Positions 6,587-17,100 of a stretch of 21,197 nucleotides of DNA are shown here, piece by piece. Source of the DNA: Ettlia oleoabundans (Eukaryota; Chlorophyta; Chlorophyceae; Chlamydomonadales); assembly GCA_019693395.1 (NCBI GenBank), contig JAAMXP010005584.1:1-21197 (forward strand), given 5' to 3'. Both the position numbers and the translations under genes were made by a program. Under the pieces are notes generated by a model, which saw only the letters and a program-made list of their open reading frames with translations, did no database searches and had not been told where the DNA came from. Positions within the stretch are counted from its first letter, which is position 1. Every line of letters starts with the position of its first letter.

Positions 6587-9500
6587 TCAGACACTCGCGC
6601 TGGCATTGCCAACAGTCCTAGACAAGATGCCCCTGCAGAAGAACCACGCCAAGAACACAGCAGTATGCCGACTGTCCCGCCCAAGGCAAGCAAACGAGCC
6701 GGTTCAAGCAATCACAACACCGAACATTTCAGTGTTCCCGGGAGGGGAGATGAGCCTAGATATTGCCACCAGGGGCTGAGCACACAGCAGGCCCAGCATG
6801 GACCTGTGCCATATCAACATCGGCAGCGAAGCAAGCACAGCGTGACGGAATGGTAGACGTGCGAGTTTCTGAAACTGGTGCCATTTGACATGCGAGTTCG
6901 ATTCCGACCGGGGGGACTGGCGGCTGTGAGACGCAGCAATCGGCATCGATAGTGGTGATGGTGGGGCCGGCAGCACGTGCCGCTTAGCAATCGGCCAGCA
7001 GTGAGGGGCCGGCAGTTGCTGCCGGGCCAGGGCGAGACACGAAAGGCGCGGCTGCTGTATGGTAGGGTCGTGAGCTCACCTTAGTTCTGATATGGCTTCA
7101 GCAAAGGAGGGGCGCTCCGCGGGCTGCTGCGCCCAGCACCGCCGTATGAGCGACACATAGGCTTCATACTCGCTCAGCTGTAGAGGTAGCAAAGCAGTAA
7201 AACGGGCAACAGACATGTGATCAAATCATTCAAACAGGCATGAAAGGATCTCAAATGCACCGTAATATGACTAGTATTGTTCCCCATGCTTAGCTGGTGT
7301 ATGATGATTGCTCACAAGCGGCAGCACACCCAAGAGTGCGGGCATTTCCTGCACTGCTCACCTGCTCTGGGCCTGGCAGCCTGTCAGGTGGAGGGATGCT
7401 GAGGCGCTCGCCGCGGCTCACCATAAACACGAGCTGCAGGCAGACGGGCGGCCCGGGCAGGTGGCAGGGCAGGTGAGCTTGCAGGACAGACAGGCCGGCA
7501 GAATCAGGTCGGCCGACCTCAAGCTGTTGCAATGCACGACACAGTCCAACCTTGTGATGTGCACTGCCAGCCTCTCCCAACAGCCAACAAACATGCACCA
7601 TCATGCAGTCACGGGGGACAGGCAGCCAAATACCAGGCTGCTGCTTTCTCTGCAAGGTGCGTGGAACTGCACCTAGCAGCCCCCTGGCAGTCGACCCTTG
7701 TGCCAGTTGTTTTCTACCTGTTTCGCCAATGCTTTCAGATCTTACCCACCCTACCGCATTCACAGACTAACCACACGCAACGTCCAGGTCTGCACCTGGT
7801 ACAGGTTCACTCCCTCCCACGGCAACTGCCACGTCAGCAGCTCCCACAGCACCGTCCCGAACGAGAAAACGTCGCTAGCCGAAGTGGCTCCCTGCCCCAT
7901 CAGCACCTCGGGAGCCTGCAAGAGGTGAAGGCAAACAAAAGGACGCATAGCACCATGGGGCTGAACAGCCGTTCAAGATGCTGCAAATGCAGTTAAAGGT
8001 GTCACCCGACATGGACGGGTCGGAATTTGAGCATGAAGGGGCGGCGCGTTCCTGCCAGGAAGTAAATGAGCATGAAGGCGCGGCGCGTTCCTGCCAGGAA
8101 GTGAATGAGCATGAAGGCGCGGCGCGTTCCTGCCAGGAAGTAAATGAGCACGAAGGGGCGGCGCTTTCCTGCCAGGAGGTAATATGGACAATACGCCAGC
8201 ATATGGACAACTGACAACAAAGGGCAGCTGCCCAACGCACCAGCCAGCGCGGGTTCAACAGGCCACCAGCTGAGCTCGACCTCGCGCTGTCCTCCATGAT
8301 TTTCGACAGGTTGAAGTCGCAGACCTACAACAAGCCCATGGCCGCAGGGACCGCCGTGGTCAGCAGCGCCCCAACGCATGGTCAGAGGTGAAAGACACAA
8401 ACGTAGAATTCGCCCTTGCGCATGGGCTGAGGAAGCCAGCTGAGGGGCGCCCCAGATGTGCCGCCTCGTGGTACACCCAGGTGTCGCTGTGCGGGCTGCT
8501 GCAATGCAGGCAAGGCAAGGAAAACAATACACCAAAGCACACCAGTTAGCGGCTCTCTTGTCGCCCACCTTAACGCGCCACGCCGCATCCACAAGCAGAT
8601 TTGGTGACTTGAGGTCCCGATGGATGATTGGGGGGTTGTGTGCATGCAAACACAGCATGCCCTTTGCCGCATCAAGCGCCTGCGGGGGTGAGACGTAACA
8701 AACACGGTAATTCAGATATACCGTTAACATTAATTAACATGCAAATGTTGCCCCCATGTTCTACTGTGTCACAACGTGCAGAAGATGCAGTTTTGAGCCA
8801 GGCTTGGCTAGGCGCTAGTGTGTCTCCCGCTAACGGCTTGACCAATACGCACGCGGCTGTGCAGCGCCATCGGTGCACTCACCATGCTGAGCCGCCGCAC
8901 CCAGGTCAGCTGCTGCGCCAACTGTTCAGAGGCCGAGGCGCTGCGCAGCACATCCAGCAGCGAGCCGCGGGAGCAGTACTCTGCAGGACGCGCACGAAAT
9001 CAAACCAGGCAGGAAATGAGAGTGCGAACAAATGTCTGAGAACGACATGAGGGACAGCAGCATTGGCGTCTGCCAGGGATGCAACAATGGCAAGCTTGCT
9101 TGGCTTCCTCGCATGCTGGGCACAAAATCAAGCATTGTATGTATCGGTACCAAAACAAATTTTGGTAGCCACCCACCTGTGACCACAGCGGGTGGAGTGG
9201 AGCAGACCCCCAGAAACAACACGACATTGGGGTGCCGCAGAGAAGCCATCACACCAGCTTCCTTCTGGAGCTCCTCAAACACCGGCAACAGCAGGCTGAG
9301 AGAGCCGCTGCTGCTCTTGGTGACAGTGGCGGCATCGTCTGTGGACAGCAGCAGCTTGACGGCCACCAGCGTTTCGTTCCAGGTGGCCAGGAACACCTGC
9401 ACACAGGGCAGGCAGGCAGGCAGGCTGGCACGTCGCACTTGGGCGCGACTCCCCGGTTCCCAGCAACAGCTGCTGAGTACCGTAGGGTACATGCAGTGGT

Positions 9501-12500
9501 CAAAAGCAGCTGCACACGTCGCAAGCGGGTGCACCATGGTATACCACTCAGGTTCCCTGCAGCAGCTGCTGGCTTAAGCACATGCTTTGCTGCTCCCACC
9601 AGCTCAAAAGCAGGCAAGTGCGGTAACGGTTCGGTTCCAGTGCCCAGCAATGGCCTGCAGGCTACTGTATATGCAATGTTGCGCCAACAGGCTTATAAGC
9701 AGGCAGCCAGGCATCCATGCTGCTCCCGGCGGGACAGTACCGCCACTATCCCTCGGGTTTCGCAAGCCATACCATAGGCCGTACCTTGCCATAGCTGCCC
9801 TCCCCCAGTGGCCGCTGGATTCTAAGGTCCGAGTACTTGAGCTGCCAGGGCTTAAGATCGACCAGCCCGCTAGTGCGTTGCGACTCCAGGCCCATCCACC
9901 CGCTGCTGCGCCGCTGGCTGGAGGTTGCAGAGGCAGAGGGCGTCAAGGTGCCGCTGCTGTCCTCCTGCACTGTCTCCAAGCCCGCCGGGTGGGGCTGCTG
10001 GGGATGAACTGGGTGAAGGTGAAGCTGTCCCTCAGCATCCGGCTGTAGCTGGCTGTCCACCCAGGACAGCAGCGGGTCCCTGACAACCACGCTGCTGCAG
10101 AGCAGGGCAGGGCAGGTGGGAGAAACACGGCTGAGCAGGGCAGATAGCAGGTAGGCTGGCATGCTTGCAAAGTGCGGGCAGGAGAAGACGTAGCATCACA
10201 AGACACTGAATAAAAGGTAGCACGTTCTGCTGTCGAACGCTGCCGTGGGTGGAACAACCGTTGGAGTAAGAGGGTTTGGAAAAACAGGTGATTGGCATGG
10301 GAGGCTCGGAATGAGACGGCATACAATGAATCAGGCGGCAGAACGACCGCCGCAACCGGCAGCAGCTGCCACTCACCCGTGTCCCGCCTGTGCCGCTGCA
10401 GATTCGCCGGCTGCTCCCAGCCGCATCATCTCGAGTTCGTCCTGCTGCATCTGGTCGATCAGGGTGGTGGTGGCGGAGGACACCAGTGGAGAGGGTGACG
10501 CTGACGCATGGGCCGCCCAACTCGCCGCTGCGCCTTGCGCCGCCGCATGCGCCCACAGGCTCGCCACTCCCCGTGTGTCAAAGGGCGAGGGTGGCGTGCC
10601 TACTGGGATGCGGCTGCTGCTGGCGGTGGTTCCTCCGTCGCTGGCAGCATAGGGCGCGGCTGGGCCAGCCGCCGCAGCGATGGGTAACCCTGTTCCCTCC
10701 CTTGGCTTGCTGATGGCATGGCCAACGCCTTCCCCACACTCTGCTGAATCCAGCACAGCGTCAAGCTTGCCAGTCTGGATGGTGGAGCTTGATGAGCCGG
10801 CAACGGCGCTGGGAGAGCCCGTTGCAGGTGGGTGATGCCCCGCCTGCGCCAGCATCTCCCTCCGCCTGCTGTGCCGCTTTTTGAACCACATGATGCCAGC
10901 AACAGCTGCCACGAGTGCCGCTGCAGGCAGGAACAGAAACGAATGAAGATCCGAAGCCACAGATGGCATTTGGGCATCTGAGAACAAATGCCATCTGTAT
11001 GCAGCATGCAGCGTGGTGGCATACTGAAACCAGGCCTACATCGCCCAGCTGCCACCCAGCAACGCAGCACGCTCCGCCCTGCTGCCTCTGCCGAGCCAGG
11101 AGCAGGCCAGAAGGCGCCGGCCAGGCAGCGACACCATTCCCGCTGCCAAGCAAGGTGGGTGCTCACCATTGCCCACAACCACGCCCGCCACGATGGCGCC
11201 GACGTTCACATCAGACCCTGTCGTGATCTCTAAGCCACTGCTGCCGACCAGATAGGGAAGGCGGAAGAGATCCAGGCCCCGCAACACTGCACAGGGCACA
11301 ACATTAGAGCGAGGACAGGTTGACGGCTGTCAATGATGAGATTGATGGCGAGCGCAGCACGAAAAAGGCTCCGGAATACTTGGTGGGGGGAACAGCGGGG
11401 TGACACAGCAGCACTGCACGCACAGCAGCAACACCACCATCATCATCAGCAGCAGCAGTGGTGGAGTCGCGGCAGCAGCAGCAGAAAGCAGTCTGCCGTA
11501 GCGAGCGGCCAAACTCCTATCCAGCGCTCCGTCAGTGGGCACCCTTCTGGAACCTTCGATCAAGCGCTGCAACAGATGGGCCCCACTGGCAAATGTGGCC
11601 ACATGCACTCACGTCTGTCGAGCTGAATCCTGCAGTCCTCTGCCTTCTCAGGGCAGTACGGTAGGCGGTCGCAGATGTCGCTGCAGAGAGGGTGGAAAGA
11701 CGCTGTCTGTTGGTGGCAATGTCCTACTCGACGAATCGCGGATACATGCAGATAAGCAGGCCATCTTGCATCTCAAGACACCTTGCCAGCCGTGCTCCTC
11801 GGGTGTGCAAACGGAGAGTTTGAGCGCCTTGCAACACGGGCACAACACAAGGCAGGAGTGGCTGCTTGCTATGCTGGCACTCACATTGGATGGGTGGCCT
11901 GTGCCGCGGCTGGCGAGTCTCTCTTCACCGACGGCAGATTGCGGCTCACAAAGTTGGCGCACTCCGGGGGCAAGCCCTGCAAGGCAGGCGAGCCTTGCGG
12001 TAGCCTTGTGAAGGGTCACAAGTGCGGGCACAAACCCTGCTGTTGCGAAACCCTCCGACGGTGGCATGCGCCACCCAGGTATGATAGATGAGGCATTCAG
12101 CGGACCAGCAAAGCTGGCAGGCTATGCGCAATCAGCAGAGAGGCGAGGAATGGGTGCTCACTTTGAAGACGCCTTGGCACTTCTGCGGGCAGGTGTTGAA
12201 GTTGCCGGCAGGCGTGCCGACGAGCACATCCTTGCAGTCGCTCAGCTGACTCTGCAAGTGGACAGCAGCGTCTAGTGCTTGTAACTGTGCCGGGTGTGGA
12301 GGTTTTGGAAGCTCTCGAAGTTTGCGATGCTCGACAGGAGATCGTGGGTTAGTGGCATATGGTGCCGCGCATCAATGGGATGGGGCCATGTAGAAACAAC
12401 CGCACAGCACCTACCAACCTGGATGCGGCCGAAAAATAGCTGGCACCTGATATCGCCGCCTTCTGCAGCAGGCAAACAGCAACAATAATACACAGGATCA

Positions 12501-12829
12501 CACATTTGCAACTCCTTCGACGCCTGGGTCGCGAAGGACCCCAGGCACCAGTAGTGGCCGCTTTGCCAGTTATACCAGCGGCGAGTGCGGCGACGGCGGG
12601 ACATCGGCCACCAACCGTTGCGTCGGCCCACGAGCCGGAAGCGCGCTCAGGCTGCGGCAAACGTCACGCTAACAACGGCCGCCCCGCCGCAGACAAGTGG
12701 TGTTTGAGTACCAAACCCGCAGACGCTGGCCGGCGCACGCTCACCCCCTCCACCTTGCGTTGAGGCGTGGACGCACACCGCTAGCAGGAACCAAAACGTT
12801 GCTGCTGCTGCCCTGTGGCCCCCGTTCAT
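6587..12829 (-). CDS. RLK1: receptor-like TKL protein kinase with 8-Cys ectodomain (tandem copy 1)
   Basis: Sixteen exons: 12829..12745, 12462..12419, 12251..12162, 11976..11885, 11680..11613, 11286..11167, 10920..10377, 10094..9785, 9396..9177, 8980..8883, 8679..8569, 8324..8241, 7915..7796, 7433..7362, 7177..7080, 6632..6587. The total is 2202 bases (733 aa), with every junction GT-AG and in phase. A TAA lies in frame upstream of the ATG. Layout: signal peptide (1 to about 24); ectodomain with Cys 35, 49, 64, 68, 79, 107, 113 and 120; transmembrane helix about 155-179, followed by FKKRHSRRR (cytosolic side); Ala/Ser-rich linker; kinase from about 440. Kinase motifs: GEGSYG 445-450, VAVK Lys465, alpha-C Glu497, HRDLKSPN with Asp579, DFN 597-599 in place of DFG, APE 623-625. 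It is predicted to sense an extracellular ligand and phosphorylate Ser/Thr. The last small exon ([14 protein letters not shown]) was placed by likeness to RLK2 and is the least certain. Confidence 0.88.
6840..6915 (+). other. Degenerate bacterial/organelle-type tRNA-Leu relic (tentative)
   Basis: The + strand reads TGACGGAATGGTAGACG, close to the D-arm of bacterial or organelle tRNA-Leu. An anticodon-arm-like AGTTTCTGAAACT, a longer variable region and the T-loop AGTTCGATTCC follow in the right order and spacing. The T stem pairs in only two of five positions and the acceptor arms do not pair, so it cannot be a working tRNA. It may be a second organelle-derived insertion or a tRNA-derived element. 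It lies antisense in the last intron of RLK1 (6633-7079). Confidence 0.3.
8029..8184 (+). repeat. 39-base minisatellite, four copies, in an RLK1 intron
   Basis: Four head-to-tail 39-base units (8029-8067, 8068-8106, 8107-8145, 8146-8184) differ by only a few bases. They lie in the RLK1 intron between the DFN exon and the APE exon (7916-8240). In the sense of the gene each unit contains ACTTCCTGGCAG, which resembles a 3' splice site, and none contains a GT donor. The period is a multiple of three, so both strands stay open; this is not evidence of coding. Confidence 0.95.
10091..10096 (-). promoter_or_regulatory. NAGNAG tandem splice acceptor in RLK1
   Basis: The acceptor before the 310-base exon reads TGCAGCAG|CGTGG, so either AG can be used while keeping the frame. 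The upstream choice adds one Ser. RLK2 has the same arrangement at 16543-16548. Confidence 0.7.
11423..11459 (+). repeat. CAG/CAT/CAC trinucleotide repeat
   Basis: A run of CAG, CAA, CAC and CAT triplets lies in the RLK1 intron between the DICDRLPYC exon and the first transmembrane exon (11287-11612). It is simple sequence. Confidence 0.8.
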
Positions 12830-13425
12830 CCGCTCGACCGGCACGATCGATTAGAGCCCCTCTCTGTCTCCTTTGGGCAGCGCTGATACTCGCATGGGAA
12901 AATGTTGTCGCTCGCGGTAACGCACAACTGCACCTTAACAGACCCTCTCTAGCCATGTCAGCGGCAACATAGCTGCCGCTACCAGAAGCAGCTGGCAGGA
13001 CTGAGGGTGCAGGTGACCTTGACTGGAGGCTTTGCATGTATGTTGTTACATTTGTGGGAGCGATAAGCACGGCTACAGTGCAGCAGTAACAAAGGTGCAT
13101 TTACAGGCATACGGAATTTGTGCAAGGCGGGCAGCAGGCGGTGTGCCTATATGACAGCGGTTGGGAGCGAGCAACTGAAACCGGCAAGAAATAGACGACG
13201 CGGACGATTGCTTACTGGGACAGCTCAATGGGGAACAACGGAAATGCAAAGTATGGCTAGAGATGTTGGGGCGAGGAAATAATTGTGACCGCCGCCAAAA
13301 GAGAGGGACTCCAGGACGGGCCAAACCCGATCATAACAACGCAAATAGAAACTAGGGGAATGGGAGAAGAACCCGCAAAATGCGCTTATTGTTTCTGACA
13401 GCCGGCACAAGTGGAAAGGGCCGTA
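12830..13425. other. Intergenic region between the two kinase genes
   Basis: About 600 bases lie between the RLK2 stop codon (13426) and the RLK1 start codon (12829), both on the minus strand. The RLK2 3' untranslated region probably ends just after the TGTAA signal at 13105-13101, leaving about 270 bases for the RLK1 promoter and leader. No TATA box is obvious and no coding likeness is seen. Confidence 0.5.
13101..13105 (-). terminator. TGTAA polyadenylation signal for RLK2
   Basis: TTACA on the + strand is TGTAA in the sense of RLK2, 321 bases after its stop codon. Another TGTAA lies further downstream at 13050-13046. Confidence 0.5.
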
Positions 13426-14124
13426 TTATGGCAAGTTGGCCGGGGGCGAGGCGTTGGCAGCTACCACTCTCGTCATCATGCTCCTGCACATGCACAGCAA
13501 ATAAATGCACCCCCCTTGTCAGCTTCAAACGCAACTTCACACCACTGAATCCATAAACAAGCACCGGCGTAGGGGCTGCGGGGTTGGCGAGCTATGTGCC
13601 GCCGTCCATCCAACACTTAAGACAGCAGCCTCCTCGCCATGAGCACTTTCCACCACAGCACTTTCCACCTCAGCATTTTCCACCTCAGCACACCACGCAC
13701 CTTAGCTCACTAATGACATCAGCAAAGGAGGGGCGCTCCGCGGGCTGCTGCGCCCAGCATCGCCGTATGAGGGATACATAGGCTTCATACTCGCTCAGCT
13801 GTAGAGAGAGCAAACCCAGAAAGGCGGAGCAAGACGATGGAAAAGGGAAGGTTCCTACTCGTGTCCAACAAACATGTGAAGCAGCAGAGCAAAGCAGCCC
13901 CTCATGATTGGAAAAGTTCCTGCTTGAACTGGCTGTGCATGGCTTGCCGCACACCCCAGGAGTGCCTGCACCAGCTCACCTGCTCCGGGCCTGCCAGCTG
14001 GTCATGTGGCGGGATGCTGAGGCGCTCGCCACGGCTCACCATGAACACAAGCTGCAGGCAGACGGGCAACAAGGGCAGGTGGCCGGTGGGCATTACAGTG
14101 AACGCGCAGGCAGGCAGGCAGGCA

Positions 14125-14162
<38 letters not shown>

Positions 14163-17100
14163 CACCATCCAGCATGTGCCAAGTGGTGCTGATGGCGGTT
14201 CCACGGCACTGTCAATGCTGTCCGAAGTCAACCCAGACAGCCAAGCTTGCAGACACAAAAAGCGTCAGAGTGTGCCTCAGCATAATGCATATTGCATGCT
14301 GTTGGGACTCACCAACGGCAGCCAACTTCACTGGCGAACATTCACAGTGCAACGCTAGGCTCGCACCTGGTACAGGTTGGCTCCCTCCCAAGGCAACTGC
14401 CACGTCAGCAGCTCCCACAGAACGGTCCCGAACGAGAACACGTCGCTGGCAGCAGTGGCCTTCTCACCCATCAGCACCTCAGGCGCCTGCGGTTCGGGAT
14501 TTTGTAAGCAGGTTGCAGCAATGAGTGACTGAAGCGCAACGACCGCATATGCACATGCATCCATAGAAACATAAAAGGCGATACCTAATACATCGAGACT
14601 ACCCAAATATACGTTGCAATCAAGGGCCTACAATGAGCAAAGTGAGCTGATAGTTGCCCTGGGAACAGAAAGCGCAGGTGGGCCACGCAGGGCTGGCTGA
14701 TGTGCAGCAGGCGCACCAGCCAGCGCGGGTTCAATAGGCCGCCGGCTGAACTTGATTGGATGCTGTCCTCCATCAACTTTGACAAGTTGAAGTCGCAGAC
14801 CTGTGGCAGAAGGGGGAAGCGAGCCAGCTGACATAAGAGAAAAATGGGGCCGCCGGAATAGCTCCGCATCTCCTTTACAATTTCACAGCACAGATAAGCA
14901 AACAGAACGGGGTCGCTGGAATCGGCTCGTATCAGCACACGCACAGCGAGGAGTCGATCTGCCAGTGCGTGTGTTCATCACTAATGCATTGCAAAAGGCC
15001 TACTGAAGGGAAAGAGTGACCCGGCCCACCTTGACTCGCCAGGCAGAATCCACAAGCAGATTTGGCGACTTCAGATCTCTGTGAATGATCTGGGGGTTGT
15101 GCGCGTGCAAACACAGCATGCCCTTTGCCGCATCAAGCGCCTGCGGGACAAAGGACGTGGAAAGCCTAGCAGCCAGTACTAGGTTGTTGCATTGTTGTGT
15201 CAAAATGCTCTGCTAAGCACCAACGTGAAGCTGTTTCGCTCCCATGGCCAGGCCAAGCAGCGCGCATTAGTCAAGTGCTTGCACTGCTTAATGCAGAACA
15301 GCACGCACTGCGGCTGTGCAGGCGTGCACCGCAGGACTCACCATGCTGAGCCGCCGCACCCAGGTCAGCTGCTGCGTCAACTGCTCAGAGGCCTGGGCAC
15401 TGCGCAGCACATCCAGAAGCGAGCCGCGGGAGCAGTACTCTGCGGGTGGGATCAAATAGGAGCAGCCAGGGAAGGTGAGCGTGCTGCCGTGCCTTGGAAA
15501 TGAGGCACACTACAGCCGGTCGACTGTAAAGCCTCAACGTGGGCAGGCGGGCATGCACCTATAAATGCATCGGCTGAATCTGGCAGGTGGGCATGCCCGC
15601 TTGAAAGCATAAGCTCAACCTGGGGCAGCAGGCGTGCATGCCAGGCTGCCTTCCTATTACGCAATTCCCGACAGATCGTTGTGATGGCCAAATAACCGCG
15701 AAATAACGGCTGGGACGACGCAAAAGGACAGTGAGCTGTGCCGACCTGTCACAACTGCGGGTGGAGTGGAGCAGACGCCCAGGAACAACACAACATTGGG
15801 GTGGCGCAGCGAGGCCATGAGGCCCGCCTCCTTCTGAAGCTCCTCAGAGACTGGCATTGGGAGGCTGCGGGAGCCGCTGCCGATGCTGCTCTTGGCGGGG
15901 CCTTCGTCGGCCGAAATGAGCAGCTTCACTGCCACCAGGGTCTCGTTCCAGAGGGCCAAATAGACCTGCAGTGGTACATGGAATGTAGGCAGGCCAGGCA
16001 GGCCAGCTGATAGCGCAATTTCCTACCAGTGTGATTCCACGTACCGCTTCGACCAACTGAGGCCTTTGGTGCGCGCTCTCAATACCACCGTCCAAAAGGC
16101 AGCTGCTGCTTGGGACCTGTGAAGTTGCCTCCCTTACCTTGCCATAGCTGCCCTCCCCCAGTGGCCGCTGGATTTTAAGGTCAGAGTAACTGAGCTGCCA
16201 GGGCTTAAGATCGACCAGCCCGCTGCTGCGGTTGGTGTCCAACGCCATCCACCCGCTGCTGCGCCGCTGGCTCGTCATGCCCGACATCAGCGGCCGCAGC
16301 GTGCTAGTGCGGCTTCCAGCGCTTGCTTGCACTTCGCTGCTTCCGCGCTGCGATTCGCTGCTTTCTTCTGCGGCGGTGTCGTCCCCCCTAACGCCGAGGT
16401 TGTCCTCAGGCGGTGCCGCAGCGCTGTCTTCCCTGTGCATGGCACCCTTGACGGCTGCTGGTGTTGCTGGGGCCGCGTCAACCTGACTGCCCTCCTGCTG
16501 CAGCTGGCTGTTCACCCAGGAGAGCACCGGATCGCTATGCACGCTGCTGCAGTAAGGGAAGGAGGCAACGCAAAAACACGCAACCAGCAAAAGCAGTCAG
16601 ATCACAAGGCAATACACGAAATTGACACACAGCACGACTTGACTGGCAGAAATGGGCAAGAGTTCCAGATAACAGCAGGCTGGAGCAGGCCAGCAATGAT
16701 TTGCATAAATGACAGTGGCACTGAAACACCCCAAAAGGACAAAGGGATGAAAAGAGGGCGATATAGGAGGGGAAGGGCCGTGGCTGCTAATTGCAGCATC
16801 TCCTGCTGTTTTTCCCACAACCTAACATTTGTCGCAGAGCATCTGTGGACGTCATCATGCGTGGTAGTAATGTACTTTGTTAACGCGCTTACCCGGACAC
16901 TTTGTGCAATGGCGACATTCGTTCCCCCATGCGCAGCATCTCAAACTCATCTGCCTGCATGTGGCTGGCTGCCTGCGTGCTGGCAGAACCAGGAGAATAA
17001 GGCTCTGCCACCCCCCACTGCGGCGCAACCGTGCCACGCGCCGCCGCCTGAGCCCAGAGCTTCGCCATGGCCTGCGCAAAAAAAACACGGGCGGGGGCAG

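Noticed and set aside
6834..6918. A functional tRNA gene
   Set aside because: The acceptor arms do not pair and the T stem has only two good pairs, so it is listed only as a possible relic.
8029..8184. Direct repeats considered as a CRISPR array or a 13-residue protein repeat
   Set aside because: The units are contiguous with no spacers. The open frames on both strands follow from the period being a multiple of three and free of stops. The array lies inside an intron.
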